A stretch of 64,000 bases of DNA from Acorus gramineus (GCA_030737835.1 CM060850.1:4470015-4534014); one strand, 5' to 3'; numbered from the stretch's first letter, positions 1-11,670 are shown. Numbers and translations: made by a program. The notes: generated by a model not told the origin, from the letters alone.

Positions 1-630
1 TATTATACAAGTGAATTATATATACACACTTCCGACTAGTGTCTAGCACTTTTTACAATATTAATATATTTATTTAAATAAACTAATTCCTTTTTTAAAA
101 ACGAATTTTAATTTTTCATGCACTGCACTGCGCTAGTGAATAATATACTGTACAATTTTAGTATACACTATAAGGGACTAGGAGATTGTCATGGTTAAAG
201 ATGATGATACAAAACTATCTTTTTTGCTTAACACGATTTTTTAAATTGATCTTTAAAAACTAAATTTTCCACGCCAACTCAATTATTTCATGAAGTTTCA
301 AATACCTCTATAGGTGCATAATAAGCACACCTATTCAAACAAGACCTCATTACCTAAGATATAATATTTATTGAAGGTAGAGTGGAGCAACACTGCATTG
401 GGACCTTAGGTAAATTTTTAAAATAAGATTCCCAGCCCATACATATTCACATGGGAAAAAATAATATAATTTCTTAATAAATATCTATAAAAAAAATATT
501 TGAAGATCCACCCTAGATAGGGTTCTAACATGTTTAAGGCCAAGATCAACCATGCGCGAGAAGGTCAAACAGCATTGAATTTGGTTTAAATAACTCAAGA
601 TGCAAAACAATGTGCAATTTCAAGATTGCA

Positions 631-694
631 AGATAAAGCAATTTTTTTCCTTTGGGAAAAAAAGATAAAGCAATTTTTTTCCTTTGGGAAAAAA
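631..694. repeat. 32-bp direct tandem duplication
   Basis: A unit that starts agataaagcaattttttt and ends in an A-run is repeated twice head to tail with a period of 32 bp. Simple replication-slippage type repeat. Confidence 0.8.
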
Positions 695-1439
695 AGATTT
701 TAGCAAGTCGATTACTCCTACTCATGTAAGCTAAAAATTACTTGAGTTACTTGTGTTTGTTGTGTAAAACTAATAAATATATAATTTCGGGACAATATTA
801 GTATAAATAAGTAACTAGTATGGAAACTTTATGTAGAAATAACTAGTGGGTCTTTCCATGCTCGTTGGGTCAAATCCAAAGAAAGTACCCTGAGCACAAA
901 ATATTTTGAGTTGTTTTATGGATCCATTAAATGCATCGATCTATTATCAACCATGATGGATAAATAGGTGAAGACCATCTGGTCTGGGCTAAATGAGTTT
1001 CAGGGTCATTTTGTCATCTTTAGGTAGGGGCAACCATGTAAATATCTTTAGTTCTATTCACCCTAGCTATAGTTAGGATCATTGAAAACAGATCAAGCCT
1101 TATTCTTTTGGCTTTTTATAAATAATAATAAGTCTTTAGATATATGTTATATAATATGTTATGTAGGGGGCATTGTTTGAAACAATGGAGAGACTCAACT
1201 CTTATTTCTTACATTCATGCTGCATCACGCTGTCACCATATAACATACATGCAAACACCTCTTCATTGTTTATATTGGGATTATATTTCGATCCGGTGTA
1301 TCAACATCAGATGGCCATAATAAAATTAAATTATGATAGTCATCTAATTAGTAGATTAATTAAGATTTAATCTTAATTAAGATATATAAAGTGAATCTCC
1401 TAAAATCAGATAAACAGATTTATTTATTAAGAGATTACT

Positions 1440-1747
1440 TAGGTGAGAAATTATTTATCTATATAAATATTCTCTAGGGTTTCATAGCAAAACTTGGCAT
1501 AAGCAGACAAATAAAATGTAGAGATCCATAGGAGAGAGGTTGAAATGGTTCAAAAGAAGCTAACTCAATAAAAAGAGTTTGTAAGGCTTTTTTGTATCTC
1601 AACTATTATAATAGATTCTCTGTTTTCACCCCGTAGATGTAGGCTTAGGCCGAACCACGTATTTTTGTGTTCTTCGTGTGATTGTGTTCCGTTCTTGTGT
1701 TCGATCTCGTGTTTTATTGATGGCTTCCGCGAATTCGTTTCCCGACA
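1440..1747 (+). mobile_element. Ty1/copia-like LTR, R-U5 part
   Basis: The order of elements resembles a copia LTR: a TATA-like tatataaatattctc near 1460, transcript-like sequence, then a stretch near 1630-1700 (ccgtagatgtaggc, ccgaaccacgtat, repeated ttcgtgt/ttcttgtgt words) that strongly resembles the R-U5 of Tnt1-type elements, ending in cccgaca at 1747. I could not define the 5' LTR end or a target duplication, and no internal coding region follows, so this is a solo or broken LTR. Confidence 0.45.
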
Positions 1748-2248
1748 GTTTACTCATTCACCAAGGTGATCAACATAAAAGTTTAGAAGTGTTACAAAAT
1801 CATGTTTGACAATGGAAAATGTTACACTCAGTCTATTTTATAATCTCACAAAGACAACCCATGCATATATGTTTTCATTTTTTTAAAATCATATATACCC
1901 CATCTATTGAAATATGTACTTTTATAAAATGTGAATTATATATATCAATGAATTGATTGGTATCATTTATAGATAATATGAATTTCTAACTAATTGTATA
2001 CATTACAGTGAATGAATGTAGCTAATGAGATATATGATATTGCATTTATTACTAAAAAGGGATTGTACGTGCGCTTAAATACAATAGAAGCACTGTGATA
2101 AATAATAATAATAATATATAATAATAAAATCTCAAAACCTCTCCCTGTTTTTTTTTGTGAGTCTAGTAATCTTCAAAGGAGAGAGGTATCACTTGAAAAA
2201 ACATTTGAATGAACCCTTAATATTATTAGAGATTAAGGTGTGAAATGT

Positions 2249-2371
2249 AGGTATGGCAATGAGACAGAATAATAAATAGGAAATCTACCCTGACCCAACC
2301 CTATTGGAACGGGCTTGATCCGTTAAATGTCGAATCCAAACATATTTCAACCCGCCCCGTTTCCATCCTTA
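2249..2371. mobile_element. small TIR element, unit 1 copy
   Basis: A stretch of about 120 bp bounded by a ggtatggca / tccatcctt inverted pair (ggatggca/tgccatcc in the better preserved unit-2 copy), rich in cccgacccaa- and cccgccccgtt-like words. The flanks share tgaaat as a possible target duplication. Superfamily not assigned. Confidence 0.4.
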
Positions 2372-2783
2372 GTGAAATATGCTGCCTTAAGGTTGATTCA
2401 AGTACTGAAAGAGAATGGCTATATATATATAGTGGTTTTCTAATAATGTAATTTATTTTAGTTTTGGCCATGTTCCCTTATTTTGCTTGTTCTGATTTAT
2501 TTGTACTGGGTAGCTTTATTATCTATCTTCATGGAGGGACCAAAATTTGTTATAGAATTTGGATAACTCTAACCTTCGATTCCAAAAACAAAAAAAATCC
2601 ATGCCATTAAAAAAGGATGCAGAAATTCACTAACCAATCTCGGCCAAAGATATGTGTGCATGGTAAAACAAATTAATAAAGCATATTTATTACGATGCAT
2701 TTAAAACACATCCATATCAACTTTAATTTTTAAAATCACCTCAAGATCAGTTACAGAATTCTATTGTGATCGAGATCATACCT

Positions 2784-2801
2784 AGCTCTGATGAACCATA
2801 G
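2784..2801 (-). other. degenerate initiator-Met tRNA primer-binding-site-like word
   Basis: On the minus strand this reads close to the TGGTATCAGAGC primer-binding site of plant LTR retrotransposons, with a small insertion. It may be the last trace of an LTR element. The same word is in unit 2 near 13465-13485. Confidence 0.25.
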
Positions 2802-2858
2802 CTCAAATCATTACATGGTTGATATCTGAAGATTTGACCAATGAAGCCTCTCCAGATG

Positions 2859-3290
2859 AACTACAAGAAAAATATTTTTTAGCCATAAAGTTTTAATCTG
2901 GAAAACTAATTTCCTTGGTAATAATAAATGTATACCGACGAAATTTACTTTTTATAGGTAAAGATGGGAATAAATATGTATTTATTTAGTTTTTAATTTT
3001 TAATCATGTATTACCAACGAAATTATTTTGTTGGCAACTATATGACTCCAAAGCAAAATTCCTTGGTAAACGTCACATAAATAAAAAATATCACTTTTAC
3101 CAAGGGACATTTTCTTGACAAAGGTTCTAAGCAAAAACAATTGTTACATACTTATTATCGACAAAATTCATTTTTTCGGTAATTACATGCAGTCATTACA
3201 TGAATTTTATCAAGTAAATTTTTCCTTGGTAAAGTTTTTTTACCCAACATATCAGCCAGTCCAATATACGAATTAATTCCTTGATAAATA
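2859..3290 (+). mobile_element. CACTA (En/Spm)-type terminal relic, unit 1
   Basis: Begins aactacaagaaaaat, one base from the CACTACAAGAAAAAT terminus usual for plant CACTA elements. It is followed by repeated subterminal words of the ttccttggtaa / taccgacgaaat type on both strands, as in CACTA subterminal regions. The opposite terminus was not found and there is no transposase frame, so it is a truncated relic. Copied in unit 2 at 13541. Confidence 0.5.
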
Positions 3291-3483
3291 TTTGTATTTG
3301 ATTTTTTATTTTATATGTTACTATGGTTGAAAATCGGAACAATGGAAGAAGACAGAACCAGTGCTAGTACTTCAAAAATCAAAAAAATTGAATGTTTTGA
3401 GACAGACTTCTCCCATTCCCCAAGAACCGCGAGTACACAAGGTCCTTATAATAAAAATAAAAATAAAAATAGAAATTTCTAAA

Positions 3484-3958
3484 GTAAATTTCCGTTTACT
3501 TTAGAAATCTATAATAAAAGTTTTTTATAAAGAGGTTCTCATAATAAAAATAGAAAATAGCTTAATGGGCTTTTAACTTTACGTGGGCTTTTATGTAATC
3601 CACAAACAATAATATGATTATTGGACCTCAACAATAATAAGCATCAAACTTTATGGGTTGATAAAACATACTACTCATTAATAAAAATATTATATAACCC
3701 AATTATATAAGTGCCCACTTGATCGGATCATACAAAAGAAATAATTACTTCAACATAACTTTCAAATTGAAATAATCACATACCTACGTAAATTTCTGTT
3801 TACTTTAGAAATCTATAATAAAAGTTTTTTATAAAGAGGTCCTCACAATAAAAATAGAAAATAGCTTAATGGGCTTTTAACTTTATGTGGGCTTTTATGT
3901 AATCCACAAACAATAATAGGATTATTGGACCTAAACAATAATAAGCATCAAACTTTAT
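3484..3958. repeat. 171-bp direct duplication specific to unit 1
   Basis: 3484-3654 and 3788-3958 are near-identical direct copies. The second copy sits exactly where unit 2 instead has about 1.46 kb of other sequence (14475-15933), so the duplication is tied to the breakpoint of that size difference. Confidence 0.85.
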
Positions 3959-4003
3959 TTGGAGGTTTTAAAATAGTTAGGAACATATCTTCCCATGATT
4001 TTA

Positions 4004-4054
4004 AAACTGTGTAGGACAGATTTACTAGTATGGTAGTTCTGTCCTACACAATTT
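4004..4054. other. perfect-stem hairpin downstream of ATPase copy A
   Basis: gtgtaggacag and ctgtcctacac form an 11-bp perfect stem that extends to 15 of 16 pairs, around a 19-nt loop. It lies about 1 kb downstream of the copy A stop codon. The copy in unit 2 (15978-16028) is identical in stem and loop. Function unknown. Confidence 0.6.
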
Positions 4055-5040
4055 CTATGACTTTGTTTATCTACTTGGATAATTTTTCAGAGGGTCCTTG
4101 TGTAGATTTTTTTTTCTCTCCCTCTCCAATTTCTACACATATATTCTGATGGTCTTATATTTGCTTGAATAATCAATAGAATGAGTTCAAGAGAATCGTG
4201 TCACCTCACAAGTATCAGACTAGATGTGTTGCTGTTGCTGCATTTCCTGATCATCAAGGATTTTTGTGACATTCTCTTTCTTGGCACTCTACTTTTGCTG
4301 AACCATTATGCCTTCTCCTTTGTCCTTTTTTTTTTGACAAAAGAACATGCCAAATTGTCAAGTTATGAAGAATCACTCATATCATTCTTTCAATTGCTAT
4401 TTTTCAAAAATATGCAGCTATATATAGCAAACTTCTCATGAGGATTACCTTCTCATTTCTAAATACGTTGAACAAGTATTATCAACGGTCAATGCCTAGT
4501 AGGGTCAATGCCTAATAGGGACAAATACATCTAATGTTTATTGCTTTAATTTCAAGTTTCAACACACGATGGGGAACTTGTGTTCATATATCTCTATCTA
4601 CATCAAGACGTCTTTCACTCTGCATTCAAGGATTATGTAGGTCTTCTCTGCTGTCAATGAGATGTTTTATGGAGGTCTCATGATTATGTAGTAAGTAATG
4701 AGTAAACATCACTCGGATAATGAATACCAAATCACTCAAGACAATTACAATTAAACCCATCTTGCATCATGATTAATCAAAATCTGACTAGCATAGAAGC
4801 AATTCTAACTACACCTTGAATTGAATTGAACTATTTCCCTCAAAAAAAAAATATAAAAATAAAATAAAATTACACTTTGAATTGCATATATGAGATGATA
4901 TAAAATCCCTGATGTAACAATAAGAGCACATGACAAGCAGATATATGTTCATGGAATAGAACTGGAACACCTAAATAAAGAATACACCTAAACAAAGAAT
5001 TAAAAAATCCAATGTGACAGAGGAGATATGAATGTCTAAT

Positions 5041-8000
5041 CTAATGATGTTTCAATAACCCAAACAATGGTCCATCCGCAACAGGCACGCACTTGGCAAT
5101 CCATCCAATCGGCCATGACACCATCCCGATCCCGATGCAAGCCGCCCATTGCACCCAATTCAACCTCTCTGTGTTGGCAAACCTCCTCAAGAACTCCACC
5201 ATCACCACTTGAAGGACAATCGTGATTCCGATGATAGCAATGAATAAACGGTTCTTGTGGATTCCCTCGAACACGTTCTTCTTCTCCAACTTCCTCGAAT
5301 TGAACTCGTTGAACACCTGACACAACACGAATGCGTTGAATATCAATGTCTTCTTCACCCTATCGTCCACTCCAAATATGGAACTCCCCTTGAACTGAAG
5401 CGCCAGTAGGACCGCAATTTGATATAGCGCTTGCGGGACGAGGTTCCTATACATGATGTTGGTCACTAGTGGCTCAGTGCGACCCACTGGTGGGTTCTTC
5501 ATTAGATCCCTGGTAGGCTTTTCAGTAGCCAATGCTAAAGCTCCCAAGGTGTCCATGATCAAATTCACCCACAACATCTGGACCGGTGTTAGCGGAACTT
5601 CACCGGATGAGATCGCCGCAATGACATTTATGGTCAATGCAGAGACATTCACTGTCAGCTGAAACTGGATGAATTTTTGGATGTTGGTGTAGACGCACCT
5701 TCCCCACTGCAAGACCGTGACGACGGAAGTGAAATTATCATCCAAAATCACAATGTCGGAGCTCTCCTTCGCAACTTCAGTTCCTTGGATTCCCATGGAG
5801 AGGCCAATGTCAGCTTCCTTTAAGGCGGGCGCATCATTCGTGCCATCCCCCGTGACAGCCACGACATCACCTTTTTGTTTCAAGCATTGCACCATCAATA
5901 ATTTATCTAAAGGAGAGGACCTCGCCATCACCCTGATTTCGTCAACAACTTCCATCCGCTCCTCCAATGTGTAGTTCCTAAAATCCTTGCCTTCAATCAC
6001 AGCTACACCCGAGCTGTGTTTCTGATCAAGAATGCCACATTCGAACGCAATGGCTCTTGCAGTGAACACATTGTCTCCGGTGACCATTTTAACATCAACC
6101 CCGGCTTCTTTGCAATCTTGGACTGCTTTTCGCACCCCTGGCCGACATGGGTCTTTAAGGCCAACGATCCCCAACAACGTTAAATCTTCATCTCTGATCT
6201 TCCGCACTCTGCCCCCCTCATCGAACTCAGTGTCCTCGTCCGAGACCCTCCTTTGAGCGAAAGCAATGCATCTAAGACTATCTTGCGCCATGCCTTCGAT
6301 GATCTCTTCAAACTTCGATCGACGATCTCTATCCATGGATTTCTTCATCCCCTCGCAATCAAAGCAATGTGAACAAGCGGCCAATACAATCTCAGCTGCT
6401 CCTTTCCAGTGCACATCCATCATGTTAGTTGTGTTATCCTTCACTAACACTCCGCTTCGCTTCTTCTCCGAATTGAAGGCCTCAACATGAACCAACGCGC
6501 AACTCGATTTTATCTCCTCCATGTCAATCCCCAAATCTTTCACAGCCCAAGAGAGTATCGCCTTCTCCGTCGGGCTGCCAGAGATTTCAGGTTCCGCCAA
6601 TGGGTCCGCCTTATAAACAGTGCCCGTCGTGTTAAGGACGACACCACTACGAAGCAATTCGACGACATTGTGAGGGACGCCCAAACTAGTATTCGGAGAT
6701 TCATCACCGATTATGAACTGGACGACCGTCATTTGATTCATCGTTAGAGTGCCCGTCTTGTCGGTGCAGATGGTTGTGGCGGAGCCCATGGTCTCGCAGG
6801 CGGAGAGCTTCCTGACCATGGCTTGGTCGGCCATCATGCGCTTCATGGAGTAGGCAAGGGTGAGGGTGACAGCCAAGGGAAGGCCCTCCGGGATGGCCAC
6901 CACAATGATGGTCACCGCGGCAGAGAAGATCTTCACCATTGAATTTATGATTTGGTTGGTTGAGGTCTTGCTTCCATGGAACTCTTGGTTACCATCATCA
7001 TCTTGTGTGTTCCCCGTGAAGTAGCGAATCATTAGAACCACAAGAACAACAGCTGCTACACTCAGTCCAACCTAATTAGTACATGAAAAACGATAAACTA
7101 TTAGGAGTTCCATATGAATAATATTGCATCTATATCAAGCAATGCGAACTGTTTTCATTGCAGTATAGACTAATTGATCTGATAGATGAAATGAAATACA
7201 AGTAGAAGATATTACTGACAAGAAATTTGAAACTTAAAATTTTCTTAAAAAAAACAAAAAAAAAAAAAACAGAATTTTAAAACCATTACAATGTGACAGG
7301 TGAAGCCAAGTGGATCTAAATGGAAAATAATATACTGGGCCACTTGTACAGCCTCATCCATAGTCTACACCGTTTCTTATTTTAAATCACACATTCACCC
7401 GTTGAAGAGCATAGTGTTATACGAGATGAAATATATATTAAGATACAATCATACAATAGTATATTTTTCTTTAAAAAAATAAAAAAATTTACTCAATGAT
7501 ATGATAAAACCTCATATATTATTATAGCATATTATATATTGTGATATCATAATGTATGGGACATCAGACGAAGCTATAAAATGGACTAAGTGTATCAACG
7601 CTCGGATCTAAACATAGTAACATGTGGTTATTAATAAGTAAAGCTAAGTTAGGGCCAATTTGTTTAAATTTCATGGAATGAGAAATTTAACCATGACCAA
7701 AGAAACGAAGGATTCCAAATACAACTGGCCCGGGTGTTCCAGCAAATTGAGAATGATAATGTTTTTGAAATATTTAAAAATGAACATAGGAATGGAGGAT
7801 TGTAAACACAATTTTTTGGAGTGTTTTAATAAAATGAGAATAAGAATGAATGTCAAACAGGATCTTAATCTCTAAACCATTTTTTTCACCGTGTGTTAAA
7901 ACATGCTTGAATAGTATATGATTCCCCTGTTTCCTATCTCAAATGATAGGATGCTCAAACATGCATGAATTAACTCAAGAAACCCAAACCCAGCATACCT

Positions 8001-9095
8001 TCTGAATCGCCGACGTCAAACCCTCGAGCCGCTCCTGCAGGGGGGTCTTCTCGCCAGCGCTGCCCAATCCTGCCAACGACCCCATCATCTCCCCCCACGT
8101 GGTGTTCGATCCGACGGCAGTGACCACCATCTTCCCATACCCATCCACCACCTTTGCCCCCGACATCAAAAACGGCATCCCTTCCCCGTCAATGTCCACG
8201 TGATCACTCTCCCCTGTCATTAAATATGTTAAATATGTCTATTGAGATAATAAGTCTTAAAATCTCGGTTCTAATTCTCACATCACTCTAATATATCACT
8301 TAATTACTTAAATTAGTGCTCATATTCACCTGACATGCTCGACTCATCCACCTTCAACGCGTAGCCTTCCAAGAACAACCCATCCGCCGGCACTTGGTCC
8401 CCGATCTTCAACCACACCACGTCCCCGACCACCAGGTCGAACACCGACACTTCCCTCCTCCGCCCCCCTCTCATAACGTCCACGGAAACGTCATTGTACT
8501 TCTCCGACAGCCTCTCGAATTGCTTCGACTGCCGGAAGTTGCTCACCGCCGTCACCGCCACGACGAGGAAGACGGCCACCAGAATGCTCCCGCCGTCGTA
8601 CCACCCCTCCCGGAGGCCGTGCTGCTTCACGCCGAAGGCCAACGACACAATCGCGCACGCCAACAGAAGGATCAGAATCTTGTCGTTGATGGCCTCCAAC
8701 GCGAAGCGGAGGAATCCCTTCGAGGGGGGCTTCTTGAGCGCGTTCCGCCCGAACGCGTCGGACCGAGCGCGTACGTCCGCGTCGGATCCGTTTATGCCCC
8801 GCTCAATGTGCGTGCGGAGCCCCGCGAGGACGCCGCGGACGCCTCCGCGTCGGGTGAGGTGATCCGGGTTCTTGTCCCTCACCAGGCTCGCGAGATCTGC
8901 GGCGGAGAAGTCGAAGTGTTGTTGGTCGATGCGGACGTCGAGGACGGCGTATGGGTGCGTCATCGTTGTCCATGGGAGGGTGGCTAGTTTGGACATGGCG
9001 CGGCACGTTCGGATGACGGCGACGGCGACCCGCCATCGCTTGCAGAGGAGGAACCTTGATAGAGAGCCACCTTTGTTTGTTGTGAAGGTTGACAT
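5041..9095 (-). CDS. autoinhibited Ca2+-ATPase (type IIB, ACA12/13-like), tandem copy A
   Basis: Coding exons (minus strand) 9095-8330, 8213-7999, 7071-5041, all GT-AG, giving 1003 residues (3012 bp with stop). A P2B pump exports Ca2+ from the cytosol with ATP, usually across the plasma membrane in the ACA12/13 branch. Residues 15-40 are a basic, tryptophan-containing calmodulin-binding autoinhibitory segment (KRWRVAVAVIRTCRAM). Further landmarks are the actuator motif at 255-258, PEGL in TM4 at 388-391, the phosphorylated Asp431 in DKTGT, KGAAE at 550-554 for ATP binding, TGDN at 658, TGDGTNDAP at 734-742, and TM6 Asn830/Asp834 for Ca2+. Length is normal for the family. Oddities: the actuator motif reads SGES rather than TGES, and Asn853 and Asn960 replace the Lys and Asp found in copy B. 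The start is the ATG before the calmodulin-binding region. The nearest named relatives, Arabidopsis ACA12/13, are to my knowledge intronless. The family assignment is firm, the exact subgroup less so. Confidence 0.95.
7072..7998 (-). other. intron 2 of ATPase copy A
   Basis: 927 bp, AT-rich, donor AAG|GTATGC and acceptor TTAG|GTTGG. About 0.12 kb (roughly 7597-7720) is absent from the matching intron of copy B (19048-19836, 789 bp). No coding content seen. Confidence 0.85.
8214..8329 (-). other. intron 1 of ATPase copy A, splitting the TGES codons
   Basis: 116 bp, GT-AG, phase 1 within the Gly codon of the actuator motif. Sequence at the donor (ATGTCAG|GTGA) and at the acceptor (ATGACAG|GGGA) is nearly the same, a mutated version of the exact 11-bp repeat in copy B. 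Confidence 0.9.
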
Positions 9096-9428
9096 GATTT
9101 GATTGAATTATAGAAAACTGTGTTGTTGTGGTTGAATCATATATTGTTGTTAATCTTATGTATATGTGCATGTTAATGGAGGACATGAAGGAACTCAAGG
9201 AAGTTTCCATGCAAATCATTTTTCATCTATCAGGAAACGCACGTCGGTATCCATTTTCATAAACACAACACGTTTTAAAAATATTTATTTAGACGCTTAT
9301 GGTATTGTTTGGAGAGATTTAAGGGAGATTATAAGGGGTGTTAGATTTCAGGGTATTTTAATTGCAAAACCTTCCCACAAAGTGACAGGGTCAACATTGA
9401 CTGGACATTTACCTGGATGCATCATTTA

Positions 9429-9462
<34 letters not shown>

Positions 9463-10287
9463 CTGGACAGGGTCAACATTGACTGGGTCAATGTGACAGA
9501 TTAATTGCAAAACCTTCATTCCAAAGTGACAGGGTCAACATTGACTGGAATATATACCTGGATGCTCGACTGGGTTTGATAAATAATCTAATACGAGAGA
9601 TTAGATTATTGCAAAACCTTCATTCCAAACTCAACCTTCATTCCAAAGTGACAGGGTCCTCGACTGGGTTAATTGCAAAACCTTCCCATTCCAAAGTGAC
9701 AGGGTCAACATTGACTGGACATTTACCTGGATGCATCATTTAAAAAAAAAAAAAAAACACTATATTTTTTTTTTTTTTTTTTTCACCATGGAAAACCCAA
9801 AATATTTCTTGGAATGAAAAAAATATTTTAAATAAAATTTCATGTAGATCTCTATCAATTAGATCTAAATAATCTAATACGAGAGATTAATGTAATATGT
9901 TAGAACAGATTAAATCTGTCCCTAGTGATATGATGAGATCAATATAAATTGGAATTGGAATTTAAATTTAATTTTGAAAATATAACTTTAAATTTAAATA
10001 TAAAATTTAAAACCTTAAATTTTAAAATCAACATAAAATTTAACATTTAATCCCATAGATTAAAGACGATTCAAAATTCAAAATTTAATACTAGAGTTTA
10101 AGAACATGGAGAATAAAAAAATTAAGATTAAAGTTTATTCTATTATTCTTATTCACTCCTTCACTTAAGATAACTGTCCATTTTTTCAATTAAAACTGGT
10201 TTTGTACGAATTTTGTCATAAGAAAATAACCGAGGATGAGTTTGATATATTGGCCAAATGTTTTTCTATATAAATTTGGATGGGAAA
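9096..10287. other. upstream region of ATPase copy A
   Basis: AT-rich with no gene. The first 250 bp match unit 2 closely, then the sequence jumps from gtgttaga to ttcagggtat, skipping about 0.53 kb present in unit 2 (21221-21748). Where copy B has an uninterrupted alternating TA tract about 60-75 bp before the ATG, copy A has only a shortened tatgtatatg near 9157-9168. Confidence 0.6.
9345..9740. repeat. minisatellite-like expansion upstream of copy A
   Basis: The word gggtcaacattgactgg occurs four times (near 9388, 9470, 9532 and 9702), each with a preceding gcaaaacctt / ccaaagtgacag context. Unit 2 (near 21789) and the older third copy (near 24551) each hold it once. A (TA)n tract lies at 9431-9459. 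The expansion is specific to unit 1 and lies 250-650 bp upstream of the start codon. Confidence 0.85.
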
Positions 10288-10296
10288 TTAAACTAA

Positions 10297-11000
10297 GGCA
10301 TTTTTTTAAAATAATCACCATTAATTACTTAATTATCAAACTAATCACACATTTTAATTATTTACCAAACTAGTCACGAGACCAAGTCAAAAGTGCCACG
10401 TAAGTATTTTTTTTATTATTATTATTCTCACATTCTAAAATACCAACAGGTGTTTTGGTCATTTTTTTTTAAAAAGATCAATGGGGGTTGACGTTTTCTA
10501 AATATCAGATAATAATACGTTAACCCCAGTAACATATTACTTTTTTTTCACATATGGGGTTTGGCGCTTTTGTTCATAATATGACATTAATTGTAAGGGA
10601 AATTTCGATTCATTTTGCCACCTAAAATCAATAGTAAAAGCAATCTCTCAATGAAAACAATCAAAGGAGACCACTTTTGAATTGGGATTTCCAATGCGTA
10701 CGCCAACGTGGAGGGCTATTAATGTAGTAGGCTATCCTGAGAAGCTAACCCTTCACTGGGTCCTTCCCTGTCATCTCTCTCTCTCTCTCTCTCTCTCTGC
10801 AGCTCCTCCTCTTCTTGTATATCATAAGAGATTGAGAGAGTGAAAATGAAAACTTTACGAAAGAGCAAAATATAAATGTTAAAGCTCACTAATGTATTTT
10901 CATAGAAGAACTAAAAAAAAAATAGTGTTTTAAATGGGGGTTATATGATGCATATTATGACTGGAGCAATACAAAACGTCACTGTGAGTGGCGTTTTCAA
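10297..11000. mobile_element. truncated Mutator-like MITE 1, unit 1
   Basis: Keeps the left flank ttaaactaa (10288-10296), the left inverted repeat and the interior of the element seen whole in unit 2 (22396-23369), but loses the right inverted repeat. At about 11000 the sequence jumps to the equivalent of unit 2 27259. Interior features shared with unit 2 include a (CT)n run (about 10774-10799), longer here than in unit 2. Confidence 0.75.
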
Positions 11001-11099
11001 GTATATACAAAGGACATGTGAGGTCTCAAAATCCTATTAATAACAGTCGGTGAAGTGGTGACGTGTGAGTTCCGTGTCCCGCACGCATAGCTTGCCTAA

Positions 11100-11670
11100 G
11101 CATCCGGACAGGTAGGCCTGTCAACGGGTCGGGTCAGGATAAATCCGGACCTGATCCGTTTGATTGTTGGGTCCTTTGAATCAAATCCATATCGGGTCTC
11201 GGATCGAGTCGATCCATTAACACGTTCAGGCAAGACAAAGAGAAATTCATAAACTTTTCAAGAGCGTACAATGGCTTCATTTTTTTTCTTTTTAATAGAG
11301 TCTAATGTATTATAAATAGTTCTTCACTATTTTGATTTTTAAATGTTTTATGAGAGAACATTTAGAATACGGTTTGGATTATTATGCTTTTATGTGAAGT
11401 TAAAAGGTTGTAAAAATATTTCAAATGTTTAAAATTTTAAATAATTCTTCAATATTTAATTATAAATGTTTGGTTGAATGATGAGTGTTAGGTTGGATAA
11501 TAAATTTAAAAAATTACATAATATTTGAGTTGGGTCAATCGGATTCATAGGATCGGGTTGGGATGGACTCAGACCTGACCCGTTTTGATTATCAGGTCCT
11601 TCGGGTTAGGTATTTACGCATTTTATCGTGCTGGATCCGAGTAAACCCGCAACCCTTTAGGTGGTAGAGA
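11100..11670. mobile_element. unclassified repeat rich in GGTCGGGTC-type words, unit 1
   Basis: Bounded by ggcctgtcaacgggtcgggt at the left and an opposed aaacccgcaaccc at the right, with internal gacctgacccg and ggtcctt words. This pattern is common in dispersed plant non-autonomous elements. No coding capacity. The unit-2 copy is at about 27360-27920. Confidence 0.35.

Larger units (their letters stand above)
1..2005. other. left intergenic flank, no gene
   Basis: AT-rich unique sequence lying outside the tandem duplication. Short open frames here have no recognisable protein character. It contains a 32-bp tandem duplication (631-694) and a copia-like LTR segment (about 1440-1747), listed separately. 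Confidence 0.6.

Noticed and set aside
4181-4441. 86-codon open frame, hydrophobic, between the hairpin and ATPase copy A
   Set aside because: In unit 2 the same sequence (from 16154) has two extra T in a poly-T run, breaking the frame although the surrounding DNA is almost identical. No recognisable domain.
5036-5323. second minus-strand frame at the 3' end of the ATPase exon
   Set aside because: Off-frame shadow of ATPase exon 3; the same shadow is present in copy B at 17012.
8394-8987. 197-codon open frame on the plus strand across ATPase exon 1
   Set aside because: Antisense shadow of the GC-rich exon. Low-complexity residues only.
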